Assembly: GCA_001799735.1 (NCBI GenBank)
Contig: MGUA01000005.1
Coordinates: forward strand, 15,763-79,762
Direction: 5' to 3'
Source of the DNA: Elusimicrobia bacterium GWB2_63_22
GTDB taxonomy: Bacteria > Elusimicrobiota > Elusimicrobia > Elusimicrobiales > UBA9959
DNA: 64,000 nucleotides
Part shown: positions 6,900 to 16,254 of the stretch, piece by piece
How positions within the stretch are numbered: position 1 is the first letter of the stretch
How the letters are laid out: the number at the start of each line of letters is the position of its first letter
Made by a program: the position numbers and the translations under genes
Notes under the pieces: generated by a model
Told to the model about the DNA's origin: nothing
What the model saw: only the letters and a program-made list of their open reading frames with translations
The model's database searches: none

Positions 6900-8003
6900 T
6901 CACTTGGCCTGCGGCTGCGCCTTAAGCTTGCCGGTAAGGCGCTGGCGGGTGAAATTGTACATGCCCTTGGAGACAGGATCCTGTTCCACGGCGTAGGCTT
7001 CTTCCACATACTGCAGGGTGCGGGCGTCCCCGGTAAGGGCGAAGACTTCCAGCGCCTTGCCCTTAAGACTGAGATCGGCCACCCTGCCGAAGTCGTAGGC
7101 GGTAAGCAGCCCGTCGTTCATGCCGAGCCTGGCCAGCGCCAGCGCCGCTTCCATCCTTATGGCCGGGTCTTCGGCCTTGTCCAGGAATTTCTTTATCTCG
7201 TCGGAAGAGGAGGCGTCCCCGATGGAACCCAGGGCTTTAATGGCCTCTATCTTCGTGAATTTATCCGCGTCGGTCAGGGAGCCGGCTATCTTGCCCGCGG
7301 CTTTAGCCGACTGCAGCTGCCCCAGCGCCGCTATGGCGATGCGCCGCATTTCCTTGTCGGAGAGGGCGTCTATAAGCGGCTCCTCGGCGGGGGCGTACTT
7401 CATGGCCCCGAGGGTATTGGCCGCGGCGTAGCGCACCGCCAGCTCTTTATCCTTAAGGGCTTTTATCAGCGCCGGCCCGGCGGCGGGGTCCATCATGTAG
7501 GCCAGCGAGCCGGCCGCCTGCTGGCGCACGGTGGCGTCCGGGTCTTTAGCCAAGATCTCCGAGATCTTGGGGGTAGCGTCGCGCCTCGCCAGCTGGCAGA
7601 GGCCGTCCACGGCGGCGGCGCGCACGCCCGGCACGGAGTCGGAAAGGGCCTTGGTCAGGTGCGGCGCGGCCCGCTGGTCGCGGCTGCGGGCCAGCGTCTC
7701 GGCGGCCTGGCGGCGCAGCGCGCCGTCGGCGGAGCGCAGGCCGGCCACGGCCTCGTCGAAAGGCGAAACCACCGGCGCGGCGGGCGGAACCGGAGCGGCC
7801 TGGGTGGATTTTTGAACGGCCTTGGGAGCGGGCTTTACGGCGGCCTTTTTAGGCGCCGGCTTTACCGCGCGTTTCACCGCCGCGGCCGGGGCTTTCTTTA
7901 CGGCCGGCTTGACCGTTTTTACGGGGGCGGTCTGGGCCAGCACCCCGGCGGCAGCGAACAGGACCACGGCCGCGGTAAGAGAGGATAATTTGAGGATCTT
8001 CAT
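6900..8003 (-). CDS. Secreted HEAT-repeat protein
   Basis: Signal peptide, Lys/Pro/Ala linker, then repeated ALRRQAAETLARSRDQRAAPHLTKAL-type HEAT units. Confidence 0.8.
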   Translation of the reverse strand: MKILKLSSLTAAVVLFAAAGVLAQTAPVKTVKPAVKKAPAAAVKRAVKPAPKKAAVKPAPKAVQKSTQAAPVPPAAPVVSPFDEAVAGLRSADGALRRQAAETLARSRDQRAAPHLTKALSDSVPGVRAAAVDGLCQLARRDATPKISEILAKDPDATVRQQAAGSLAYMMDPAAGPALIKALKDKELAVRYAAANTLGAMKYAPAEEPLIDALSDKEMRRIAIAALGQLQSAKAAGKIAGSLTDADKFTKIEAIKALGSIGDASSSDEIKKFLDKAEDPAIRMEAALALARLGMNDGLLTAYDFGRVADLSLKGKALEVFALTGDARTLQYVEEAYAVEQDPVSKGMYNFTRQRLTGKLKAQPQAK

Positions 8004-8056
8004 AGTTTGAATTTTAGTATATTCCGCCCTTAAATTACCATACGGTCCGCCGCGGG

Positions 8057-10906
8057 TCAGAACAGCGGCCCCAGGTAGAAGTAGAAGACTTTGCCGCCGT
8101 CCGAGGTGCGCACGGAGTAGTCCAGGCTGAGCACCAGCTGGAAAGCCTGCAGGATGAAAGTATGCACGTTCACCCCGGCGCCGATGGAGGTGTCCAGCCG
8201 GGAGATACCGAAATCCCTCAGGTCGCTGCCGCGGTCCCAGCCGTAGGCGGAGTCGGCGAACAGCTTGCCGTAGACGCCTTTAAAGTAGAAGTCGGGGAAC
8301 ATGTACCACATGTAATAATCCAGTTCCTTGACCAGCGGGAAGCGCAGCTCGGCGTTGTTCAGGAACACGCCGGGCTTCTCGTACTCGTCGGAGGAGCCGG
8401 AAAAGCCGCGCACCCCGCCCAGCCCGCCGAAGGAGAAAGAGCGCCTGTCGCGCCCCACGCTGCGCCCCGCCACGAACCTGTTGACGAAAGCCGACCGCTT
8501 GGACAGCGGGAAATACCTGAGGTAGTCGAACACGAACACGTCGTACTTCATGTTGCCGCCGTAGCGGTCCACCGCGGTCAGCCACGACAGTTCCGTCCTG
8601 GAGCCGCGCACCGCCGAGAGGTAAAGGCCGTTCACCGTGTCGCGGATATAGGCGGTCTGCACCGCCCGGGTGCGCATATGGTCGGCGAAGTCGATATCCT
8701 TGTAGTCGTTGGTCTCGTCCTTGAAGATGGCGTAGCCCTCCAGGCGGTTATAACGGTCGAAGGGCCAGGCCGTGCCCACGGCCCGGCGCGAATAGCTCTT
8801 GTCGTACTCCATGTCGGCGGAATCCACGGCCCCGTCGTAAGTAAGGGCGACGGCCTGCAGGTACAGCGGCATGCGCCAGCGCAGGTAGGCGTAGCTGGCC
8901 TGGAGGCTGAGGAAGTCGGCCCCGGAGTTGTAGTTCAGGTACAGGCTGACGTTGTGGCGGCCCAGCATGTCGGACGCCTGCCAGTAGTTCATCCAGAACA
9001 GCCCGCCCGGAGACGAGAACATGAAAGCCGGGAAGAAAAGGTCGGTGGAAGAGTCGAAAACGTAGGGCTGGAAAGTCCCGGTAGAGGGGTCCACCCCGAA
9101 CTCCTCGGCGGGCTCGGGCGACGCGGGGGCGGCCGCCAGCTCGAACAGGAAATTTTCGGGCTCGCCCGAGTAGACGTCCATCCCCCCCCGCCTGAAGGCC
9201 GAGAAGTAGATCTTCCCGCCTGCAACCGCCGGCGTGAAGACGCCGCCCATGCTGCGGGTCTGCCGGAAGGTTTTCCCGGTGGCGATTTCCAGCGAGTACA
9301 GCTCGAAATCGTACCCGGCGTCCGAGATGAAATAGATAGCCTTGCCGTCGGGGGAGAAGACGGGGTCGTAAACGTCCCCCCCGCCTAAGAATGAGGCCTT
9401 GGGCGCGGCGGCGCCGCGCCGCAGCAGGCAGAGCGCCCGGCGCGGACCGGAGGCGTCCTCGGTCTCGCAGGAATAGGCCAGCTGCGCGCCGTCCGGGGAA
9501 TAGGCCGGGGAGGCCTCGTCCTGCGCGCTGTCGGTAAGGCGCGTCAGGGAGGCGAAGGGCACCGTGCCGCCGGCGGCCAGCAGGTCCGCGGGGGCCTCGT
9601 AGAGGTCGTTAAACCCGCCCTTCATGCCGACGAAGGCCACTTTTTTCCCGTCGGGCGAGAACACCGGCTGGCGGGCCTCGGCCAGGCCCTCAAAGCCCGC
9701 GCGCGCCACCCGGCCGCTGTCCGGCGCGTAAAGGTAGAGGTACTCGCGGTGGTTCTTCTGCCCGGAAAAAGCCAGGTAGCGCCCGTCGGGAGACCAGGAG
9801 AGGGAGCGCAGCGGCTTGGTGAACCGCCCGTAGGGGACGTTCTCCGCGCCGGCGGACATGGCGGTCAGCCGCTTCTCGCGCCCGGTAGCCAGGTCCTTCA
9901 CCCGCAGCTCCGGCGGGTGGCCGGACCTGGTGGAGAGAAAGGCCAGCCGCGCGCCGTCGGGGGAGAGGGCCGGGCTCAGGTTGAACTCCGGGATACCCTC
10001 GCGGCCCTCGGTCAGGCGGCGCCCGTAAATGCCCGGTTCCTGCAGCCGGCTGCTGCGGGCCTCGGAGAGATACTTGAGCTCCGTATATTCCGCGAATTTT
10101 TTTTCGAACGTCTGCAGGTCGGCGCCTATCAGGGGGTTCAGCACGGAGCCGGCGTCGTAGCGGGTGCGGAACAGCTCCAGCATCCGCCGGGGCTTGTCCG
10201 CGCCGTACTGCTCGGCGAGAAAGCGGATGGCCTGGCCGCCGGTCTTGTAGGCCAGGGTGGTCTGGTGCGGCTTAAGGTGGGCGAACTGGTTCAGGCGCGA
10301 CAGCGGGATCAGCCCGCCGGAAAGCGCCGCGTCGCGCACGTACATTTTTTCCAGGGCGTAATCGGAGAGCCCCGTCTCGTACTCGGCGATGCCCTCCATC
10401 ATCCAGAGCGGGTAGATGTAGGTCTTCAGGATGCGCGCGCTTTTCCAGAAGCCGTCTATCAGCACGCTGAACTGCGCCTCGTGGGCGAACTCGTGCTCGA
10501 TCACGTCCTTCAGCCAGCCCTTGGAGCCGTCGGACCAGACCATGAAGCGGTCCTTGAAAGGCTCGGTCAGGCCGCCGATGCCGTCGGAGACCTCCGTGAT
10601 GGGGGTCTGCTGCATGTCGTTTATGGAGGAGTAGAGGAAGAACGGTATGCGCTTGGAAAGGGCGGGGTTCAGGTCGGCGGCCTCGCGTTTATAGGCCGCC
10701 TCCAGCACGCCGGAGGCGTAGGCCAGCCAGGGCTCGGACCCGTCGTAGTAGTGAATGTCGAAATGCTCGGTGGCGTAGATCCGCCAGTCGAAGTCCCGGA
10801 TAATGACCCGGTTCTCCCCGGCCCCGGCGGCTCCCTGGAAAAAGAAAAAGGCCGCGGCGGCCAGGACGCGGCTGAACGGACGTAGATGGAAAGCTCCTGC
10901 CTGCAT
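8057..10906 (-). CDS. Fusion: HEXXH peptidase-MA-like domain, TolB-like beta-propeller, BamA/Omp85-like barrel
   Basis: IEHEFAHEAQ...WMMEGIAEYETG; FSPDGKKVAF / YSPDGAQLAY / FSPDGKAIYF repeats; C-terminal GGLGGVRGFSGSSDEY...LGPLF. Confidence 0.8.
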   Translation of the reverse strand: MQAGAFHLRPFSRVLAAAAFFFFQGAAGAGENRVIIRDFDWRIYATEHFDIHYYDGSEPWLAYASGVLEAAYKREAADLNPALSKRIPFFLYSSINDMQQTPITEVSDGIGGLTEPFKDRFMVWSDGSKGWLKDVIEHEFAHEAQFSVLIDGFWKSARILKTYIYPLWMMEGIAEYETGLSDYALEKMYVRDAALSGGLIPLSRLNQFAHLKPHQTTLAYKTGGQAIRFLAEQYGADKPRRMLELFRTRYDAGSVLNPLIGADLQTFEKKFAEYTELKYLSEARSSRLQEPGIYGRRLTEGREGIPEFNLSPALSPDGARLAFLSTRSGHPPELRVKDLATGREKRLTAMSAGAENVPYGRFTKPLRSLSWSPDGRYLAFSGQKNHREYLYLYAPDSGRVARAGFEGLAEARQPVFSPDGKKVAFVGMKGGFNDLYEAPADLLAAGGTVPFASLTRLTDSAQDEASPAYSPDGAQLAYSCETEDASGPRRALCLLRRGAAAPKASFLGGGDVYDPVFSPDGKAIYFISDAGYDFELYSLEIATGKTFRQTRSMGGVFTPAVAGGKIYFSAFRRGGMDVYSGEPENFLFELAAAPASPEPAEEFGVDPSTGTFQPYVFDSSTDLFFPAFMFSSPGGLFWMNYWQASDMLGRHNVSLYLNYNSGADFLSLQASYAYLRWRMPLYLQAVALTYDGAVDSADMEYDKSYSRRAVGTAWPFDRYNRLEGYAIFKDETNDYKDIDFADHMRTRAVQTAYIRDTVNGLYLSAVRGSRTELSWLTAVDRYGGNMKYDVFVFDYLRYFPLSKRSAFVNRFVAGRSVGRDRRSFSFGGLGGVRGFSGSSDEYEKPGVFLNNAELRFPLVKELDYYMWYMFPDFYFKGVYGKLFADSAYGWDRGSDLRDFGISRLDTSIGAGVNVHTFILQAFQLVLSLDYSVRTSDGGKVFYFYLGPLF

Positions 10907-10916
10907 TTTCCCCCGG

Positions 10917-11861
10917 CTATTTCTTCTTTTTCTTCGCGGCGGCGGCCCGGGCTTTTTCTATTTTCGCGAGGAGCGCCTTGCCCTCGGCGTGGCCCGGGTT
11001 AAAATTCACCAGCGCTGACAGCCAGCCGTAGGCGGCGTCGCTGTCCTTGCCGCGGTAGGCGGCGTCGGCGGCCATCCAGTAGAGGCCGGCCATATCGGCG
11101 AAGCCGCCGGCCCCCGGGGCCGCCTCCAGGGCGCGCCTGAGCGGCACAAGGGCCCCGGAATAGTCTTTCTGCTCGTAGCGGATCCTGCCCTCGGCGTAAT
11201 CGCCCAGGAAGGCGCCGGAGGGGCCCAGGGCGCGCAACTGCGCCAGCGCCCCGGAATAGTCCTGCTTGTTCTTCCAGCGGGCGAGCAGCAGGTTCTCCAG
11301 CAGCACCGCGTCGGGCGTGCCGGCCTTCGACAGGGTTTCGTATTCTTTCACCGCCCCGGCGTAATCCCCGGCGGCGTAGAGCAGCTTGGCCAGCAGCATG
11401 CGCACTTCCGGGTCCTGCGGGTAATTGTTGAGGAATTTGCGGTACTCCTGGGCGGCGAAGTCGTAAAGGCCGACGGCCTGGTACATGCTGCCGAGGTAGT
11501 AGAAGGAGCGGACGTCGGCCAGGCCCAGCGCGCGGGCGCGCTCCAGGTCGGCGATGGCCTCTATGTAGCGCGGAGAGCCCAGCTGGTACTTCAGCCGGCC
11601 GGCCTCGGCCAGGGCCTGGATGTCTTCGGGAGCGGCCGCCAGCGTTTTGTCCAGCTCGGCCAGCCTGCGCGACAGGCGGGCCGACTGCATGAAATCGGAG
11701 GCTTTCCTGGGGAACTCGGGGGCGGGGCGCGCGCCCCGGCCTATAAAAAGGTAGAGCGCCGCCAGCACGAAAACGAGGAACATGCCGAGCGGCGCACCGT
11801 ACGAGTGAATAAGTTTGTTGAGCGCCTCACCTACCGCTTTGTGTCGCCGCTCATAACTCAC
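10917..11861 (-). CDS. Membrane-anchored TPR protein
   Basis: N-terminal TM GMFLVFVLAALYLFIG and several TPR units. Confidence 0.75.
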   Translation of the reverse strand: MSYERRHKAVGEALNKLIHSYGAPLGMFLVFVLAALYLFIGRGARPAPEFPRKASDFMQSARLSRRLAELDKTLAAAPEDIQALAEAGRLKYQLGSPRYIEAIADLERARALGLADVRSFYYLGSMYQAVGLYDFAAQEYRKFLNNYPQDPEVRMLLAKLLYAAGDYAGAVKEYETLSKAGTPDAVLLENLLLARWKNKQDYSGALAQLRALGPSGAFLGDYAEGRIRYEQKDYSGALVPLRRALEAAPGAGGFADMAGLYWMAADAAYRGKDSDAAYGWLSALVNFNPGHAEGKALLAKIEKARAAAAKKKKK

Positions 11862-13068
11862 CTTCGTCCTCCGAGTTATCGAGCAGGATCTGCCCGAGCG
11901 TCAGGGAAGGCGATCCCTTCATGTACTGCGCCACGCGCTTGCGGTCTTCCATCTCTTCGGCGCGCTTTACGGAAAGGACCAGGCGAAAATCGGCGGAGCT
12001 GATGGCCACCACGATACCGTTGACCTCGGCGCCTTCCTTGGGGGCCCCGTCGGCGCCGTAATCCTCGGCGGCGACCCAGGCCTCGGTGTTCTCGCCGATC
12101 TTCAGCACCGCGCCAGCCGGGGCGACGGAAACCACCTTGCCCTTCACGCGCGCGAACCGGGCGAACCTGCGCTTAAGCATGTCCACCGGGTTGGGCATCA
12201 GCTGCTTCATGCCGAAAACGATCTTTTCCCCCGCCTTGTCGACGGAGAGGACCTTGCACTTCACGCGCTGGCCGCGCCGGTAGGTCTTCAGGGCTTCCAG
12301 CGGCTCGCGCCAGGACAGGTCCTCGGCGCGCACCACGCCCTCAATGCCCTGGAACCGCACCAGCAGGGAATCCTCGGTCACTTTGGAGACCACGCCGCGC
12401 ACCACGTTGCCGGGGGCCACTTCGGACAGCACCTCGCCGCGGCGCAGCTTCTCGTCCTCCTCCAGCACCTGCCGGCGGGAGACCACGACCTTGCGGTCCT
12501 TCTCGCTGAAGTCGGTGATATAAAATTTTATCTTGGCGTTGGCGGGCAGGTAGTGCTTGTGCGCGCCGCCCAGCTCGGACAGGGAGAGCGGCATGAAAGC
12601 GCGCATCCCGGCGATATCCACTATGTAGCCGCCCTTCACTATCTCGGACACCTTGCCCTTGACCCTTTCCTTGGCCTCGTAAAGTTTTTTGGCCATCTCC
12701 CAGGCGGCCTTCTCGCGGGCGCGCCGGTGGGACAGCATGGTGTAGCGGCCCTCGCCGCCTTTCTTCTCCAGCACGGCCTGCACTTCGTCGCCGGCCACGG
12801 GAGCTTTCTCGTCTTGGAAATCGGCGAGGAGGATGGCGCCTTCTTTCTTTTCGCCTATGTCCACCAGCACCAGGTCGGCGGTGACCTGCACCACCTTCAC
12901 CGAAACCACGCCCCGGGAGTGGACCTTTTCCGAAACCGCGGCCTCCGCCTTCAGGAGGTCGGCCATCGAGAGATTTTCTTCCGAGGCGGCCTTTTCCGGT
13001 TCGGCCTGCGGCGCGGCGTCCTGCGCGGGGATCTCCTGGCCTTCCTGGGGGGTATCGTTGGTTTCCAT
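11851..13068 (-). CDS. rpsA: 30S ribosomal protein S1 (multiple S1 RNA-binding domains)
   Basis: Repeated S1 domains (VKGKVSEIVKGGYIVDIAGMRAFMPLS; VVRGVVSKVTEDSLLVRFQGIEGVV). Confidence 0.85.
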   Translation of the reverse strand: METNDTPQEGQEIPAQDAAPQAEPEKAASEENLSMADLLKAEAAVSEKVHSRGVVSVKVVQVTADLVLVDIGEKKEGAILLADFQDEKAPVAGDEVQAVLEKKGGEGRYTMLSHRRAREKAAWEMAKKLYEAKERVKGKVSEIVKGGYIVDIAGMRAFMPLSLSELGGAHKHYLPANAKIKFYITDFSEKDRKVVVSRRQVLEEDEKLRRGEVLSEVAPGNVVRGVVSKVTEDSLLVRFQGIEGVVRAEDLSWREPLEALKTYRRGQRVKCKVLSVDKAGEKIVFGMKQLMPNPVDMLKRRFARFARVKGKVVSVAPAGAVLKIGENTEAWVAAEDYGADGAPKEGAEVNGIVVAISSADFRLVLSVKRAEEMEDRKRVAQYMKGSPSLTLGQILLDNSEDEGEL

Positions 13069-13072
13069 AGGG

Positions 13073-13699
13073 CTACTGCTCCTCTGTTATAGAAAAAATG
13101 TCCGACATGACGCTCTCTGAAAATTCGGCGTAGGCAGCCTTGAGGTCTCCGTCAGCGGGCGCTTCGAAACGCCGCAGGCCGCCGAACACAATAGTTATTT
13201 TACCTAATTTTGAGAAATTATCGCTGTTAAAAATCCGGACGGTCAGCACGGGCGCGCCGGACTTGTGCGCCATCAGCGCGACGCCGGCCTTGGGCTTGAG
13301 CTTGCGGCCCTTGGCCCGGGTGCCCTCGGGGAAGATGGCCAGGCAGCCCTCGTTCTTAAGCGCCGTCAGGCAGCCGCGCAGCGCCCCCAGGTCCCCGCCC
13401 TCCCGGGCGCGGTCCACGGGAATGGCGCCCCAGCTGGGCAGGAGAAAGCTCAGCGGCCAGATGGAGAACAGCTCTTTCTTGGCGATGACGTTAGGCAGGC
13501 GGACCAGCGCCACGTGCGAAAGCAGGGCGGGCGGGTCGGCGTTGGAAAGGTGGTTGCTGGCCAGCAGCAGCGGGCCCGTGCGCGGAATCTTGTCCAGGCC
13601 CCTGACCTCGATGGAATTGAAGAACCTGAAAAAGGTCCTGAAGAACAGGTAGACCAGGAGCAGCAGCCTGGGGCGTTCGGTGTTCGGTTTGGCCGGCAT
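13073..13699 (-). CDS. plsC: 1-acyl-sn-glycerol-3-phosphate acyltransferase
   Basis: NHLSNADPP (HX4D-like) and FPEGTRAKG motifs. Confidence 0.85.
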   Translation of the reverse strand: MPAKPNTERPRLLLLVYLFFRTFFRFFNSIEVRGLDKIPRTGPLLLASNHLSNADPPALLSHVALVRLPNVIAKKELFSIWPLSFLLPSWGAIPVDRAREGGDLGALRGCLTALKNEGCLAIFPEGTRAKGRKLKPKAGVALMAHKSGAPVLTVRIFNSDNFSKLGKITIVFGGLRRFEAPADGDLKAAYAEFSESVMSDIFSITEEQ

Positions 13700-14382
13700 T
13701 ATTTTACTGAAAGGCTCTCGAAAAGTCCGACGATGGCATCCACCACCTTTTCCCTCGGCAGCTCCGTGGAGTCGAGGTAGTGGGCGTCGTCGGCCTTCCT
13801 GAGCGGGTTGACCGCGCGGCCCGAATCCTGGGCGTCGCGCTTTATGATGAAATCCAGTATCTCGGCGTAGTCGGCGGGCATGCCCTGCCCCTTGAGCTGG
13901 CCCACCCTGCGCCGCGCGCGGGCCTCGGGGGAGGCGTCCAGATAGACCTTCAGCTCGGCGTCGGGGAAAACGTTGGTGCCGATGTCGCGGCCTTCCATCA
14001 CCACGCCGCCGGACAGGCCGGCCTGGCGCTGCATGTCCTTCATGAACAGCCGCACGCCGGCCAGCCGGGCGATGGCCGACGAGGCGCGGCTGACGCTCTC
14101 CTCGGAAAGTTCCAGGGCCAGGACGCGCCCGTTAAGGGAGATGTCGGCCTCGGGGCCGGCGCCTTTGGGGAAAGCCCAGCGCAGGGCGCGGGCCAGCCCG
14201 TCGAGGGCGGCGTCGTCCTCCAGGCTCACCCCGGTCTCGAGGGCCTGCCAGGCGAGGGCCCGGTACATCTTGCCGGTGCTTATAAAGCGATAGCCCACGC
14301 GCGCGGCGACCAGCTTGCCGACGGTGGATTTCCCCACCCCGGCCGGGCCGTCTATGGCTATCACTATGCCGTCGGGTCTCAT
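13699..14382 (-). CDS. cmk: Cytidylate kinase
   Basis: IAIDGPAGVGKSTVGKLVA, GRDIGTNVFPDAELKVYLDAS; start set at MRPDG (ATGA overlap with upstream gene). Confidence 0.92.
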   Translation of the reverse strand: MRPDGIVIAIDGPAGVGKSTVGKLVAARVGYRFISTGKMYRALAWQALETGVSLEDDAALDGLARALRWAFPKGAGPEADISLNGRVLALELSEESVSRASSAIARLAGVRLFMKDMQRQAGLSGGVVMEGRDIGTNVFPDAELKVYLDASPEARARRRVGQLKGQGMPADYAEILDFIIKRDAQDSGRAVNPLRKADDAHYLDSTELPREKVVDAIVGLFESLSVK

Positions 14383-15101
14383 GGGCGGACCAGGGCCGTC
14401 TTTTTGGGAAGGTTGGCTTCGTTCTCCATGCCGAGCTTGCGCAGCGGCCGCACCCACTTGGTAAAGTTGGAGGGCTTGAGGGAGTATTCGTGCACCAGGC
14501 GCACCACTTCGCTTATCGGCTGGTAGCTCTCCCAGTTGAGGCGGAGGATGCGCACGCCGGCGTCCTCCATCTCCTCGATGAATTCGTAGTAGTTCTCCTG
14601 CAGGCTCTTGAGATACATGGGGTCGATGGCCTTCTCCATGTTGCGGCCGCGCGATTTGATGCGGGCGATCGACGTCTCGACGCGGCAGTCCAGGAAGATC
14701 ATCAGCTGCGGGAACACCATCTCGCGCAGGACCATGTTGTCGAACAGGTCCAGGTAGGTGTTGTAGTCCATGTCGGAGATGATCTTGTCCGGGTGCTTGT
14801 TAAGCATGCGGGCGAAGATGGTGTCTTCCCAGATGGTCCGGTCCTGCACCACGCCGCGGATCTTGCCGAGGCTGATGCGGGAGACGAACTCGCGGTGCTG
14901 GCGGAAGCGGTGGTTGAGCAGCCAGATCTGCATGATGGTGCCGTACTGCTTCATGTCGCCGTAGAAGCCCTCGAGGTAAGGGTTCCCCCCCACTTCCTCG
15001 AGCACCGGCTCGAAGTTGAGGGCCTTGGCCAGTTCCATGGTCAGGGTGGATTTGCCTACGCCGATGATCCCGGCGATGCCGATGTAGCCTTCAGCGAACA
15101 T
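14379..15101 (-). CDS. Deoxynucleoside kinase family protein
   Basis: IGIAGIIGVGKSTLTMELA, QDRTIWEDTIFA, DCRVETSIARIKSRGR. Confidence 0.8.
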   Translation of the reverse strand: MFAEGYIGIAGIIGVGKSTLTMELAKALNFEPVLEEVGGNPYLEGFYGDMKQYGTIMQIWLLNHRFRQHREFVSRISLGKIRGVVQDRTIWEDTIFARMLNKHPDKIISDMDYNTYLDLFDNMVLREMVFPQLMIFLDCRVETSIARIKSRGRNMEKAIDPMYLKSLQENYYEFIEEMEDAGVRILRLNWESYQPISEVVRLVHEYSLKPSNFTKWVRPLRKLGMENEANLPKKTALVRP

Positions 15102-15149
15102 AAGTACCTTCCTTGAAAAGTCTGAGTCGAAAAACAGCCGCGGGGGAGT

Positions 15150-16238
15150 TCAGCGCTTGCCCTCTATCTCCTGCTCGATGCCCTTGATGGCCAGCAGCAC
15201 GTCGTCGGGGTTGGAGGCGGCCTGCAGGATGTCCTCCAGCTTGGCCATGCCCTCCTTGTGCATCTTCACGAGCGACTGGTTGAAGGTCTGCATGCCGTAG
15301 AAGGCGCCCTTGCCTATCGCCCCGGTGATGCCGTCTATGGTGTTTTCCGCGATCATCTTCTTGATGTGCGGGGTGTTGGTCATGATCTCCACCGCCGGCA
15401 GGCGCCCGCCCTTGGAGCAGGGCAGCAGGCGCTGCGAGATGATGCCGCGCAGGCTTTCCGAAAGCTGCATGCGGACCTGGCCCTGCTGGTGCGGCGGGAA
15501 CAGGTCGATGATGCGCGAGACCGTCTGCACGGCGTTCATGGTATGCAGCGTCGCGAAGACCAGGTGGCCGGTCTCGGCCGCGGTGATGGCCGCCTGCGTG
15601 GTCTCCAGGTCGCGCATTTCGCCGACCAGGATGATGTCCGGGTCCTGGCGCATGGCCGCGCGCAGCGCGTCCACGAAGGTGGTGGTGTCGGCGCCGAGCT
15701 CGCGCTGGCTGATGATGCACTTCTTCTCGGTGAAGGAGAATTCTATGGGGTCCTCGACGGTGATGATGTGCGCCTCCCAGCTCTGGTTGAGGTACTCTAT
15801 CATCGCCGCCAGCGTGGAAGTCTTGCCGGAGCCGGTGATGCCGGTGACCAGCACCAGGCCGCGCTCGTTGGTCAGGATCTTCTTGATGGAGTCCTGCGGC
15901 AGGCGCAGCTCCTCGAAAGTGGGGATCTTGAGCGGGATGTGGCGGATCGCCACGCCGATCTTGCCCTTATGCATGAAGACGTTGAAGCGGAACCGGCCCA
16001 GCTCGCCGCCCTCGTAGGAGAAGTCGCACTCGTGCTTCTCCTCGAAGATCCGCTTGAGCCGCGGGGTCATCAGCGGGAACACCAGGTCCTCCACTTCCTT
16101 CTCGGTCATGTTGGAGGAATTGATGGGGGTGATGGCGCCGTGGATGCGCAGGAAGACGGAGGAGTCGCCTCGGATATGCGTATCCGAAGCCTTGTTCTGC
16201 ACCATCACTTTCAGCAGCAGGTTCAGGTTTATGGCCAT
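15150..16238 (-). CDS. pilT: Type IV pilus retraction ATPase PilT
   Basis: Walker A VTGITGSGKTSTLAAM, DPDIILVGEMRDLETTQAAITAAETGHLVFATLHT. Confidence 0.93.
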   Translation of the reverse strand: MAINLNLLLKVMVQNKASDTHIRGDSSVFLRIHGAITPINSSNMTEKEVEDLVFPLMTPRLKRIFEEKHECDFSYEGGELGRFRFNVFMHKGKIGVAIRHIPLKIPTFEELRLPQDSIKKILTNERGLVLVTGITGSGKTSTLAAMIEYLNQSWEAHIITVEDPIEFSFTEKKCIISQRELGADTTTFVDALRAAMRQDPDIILVGEMRDLETTQAAITAAETGHLVFATLHTMNAVQTVSRIIDLFPPHQQGQVRMQLSESLRGIISQRLLPCSKGGRLPAVEIMTNTPHIKKMIAENTIDGITGAIGKGAFYGMQTFNQSLVKMHKEGMAKLEDILQAASNPDDVLLAIKGIEQEIEGKR

Positions 16239-16254
16239 ATCGGTTCCCCCCGCC

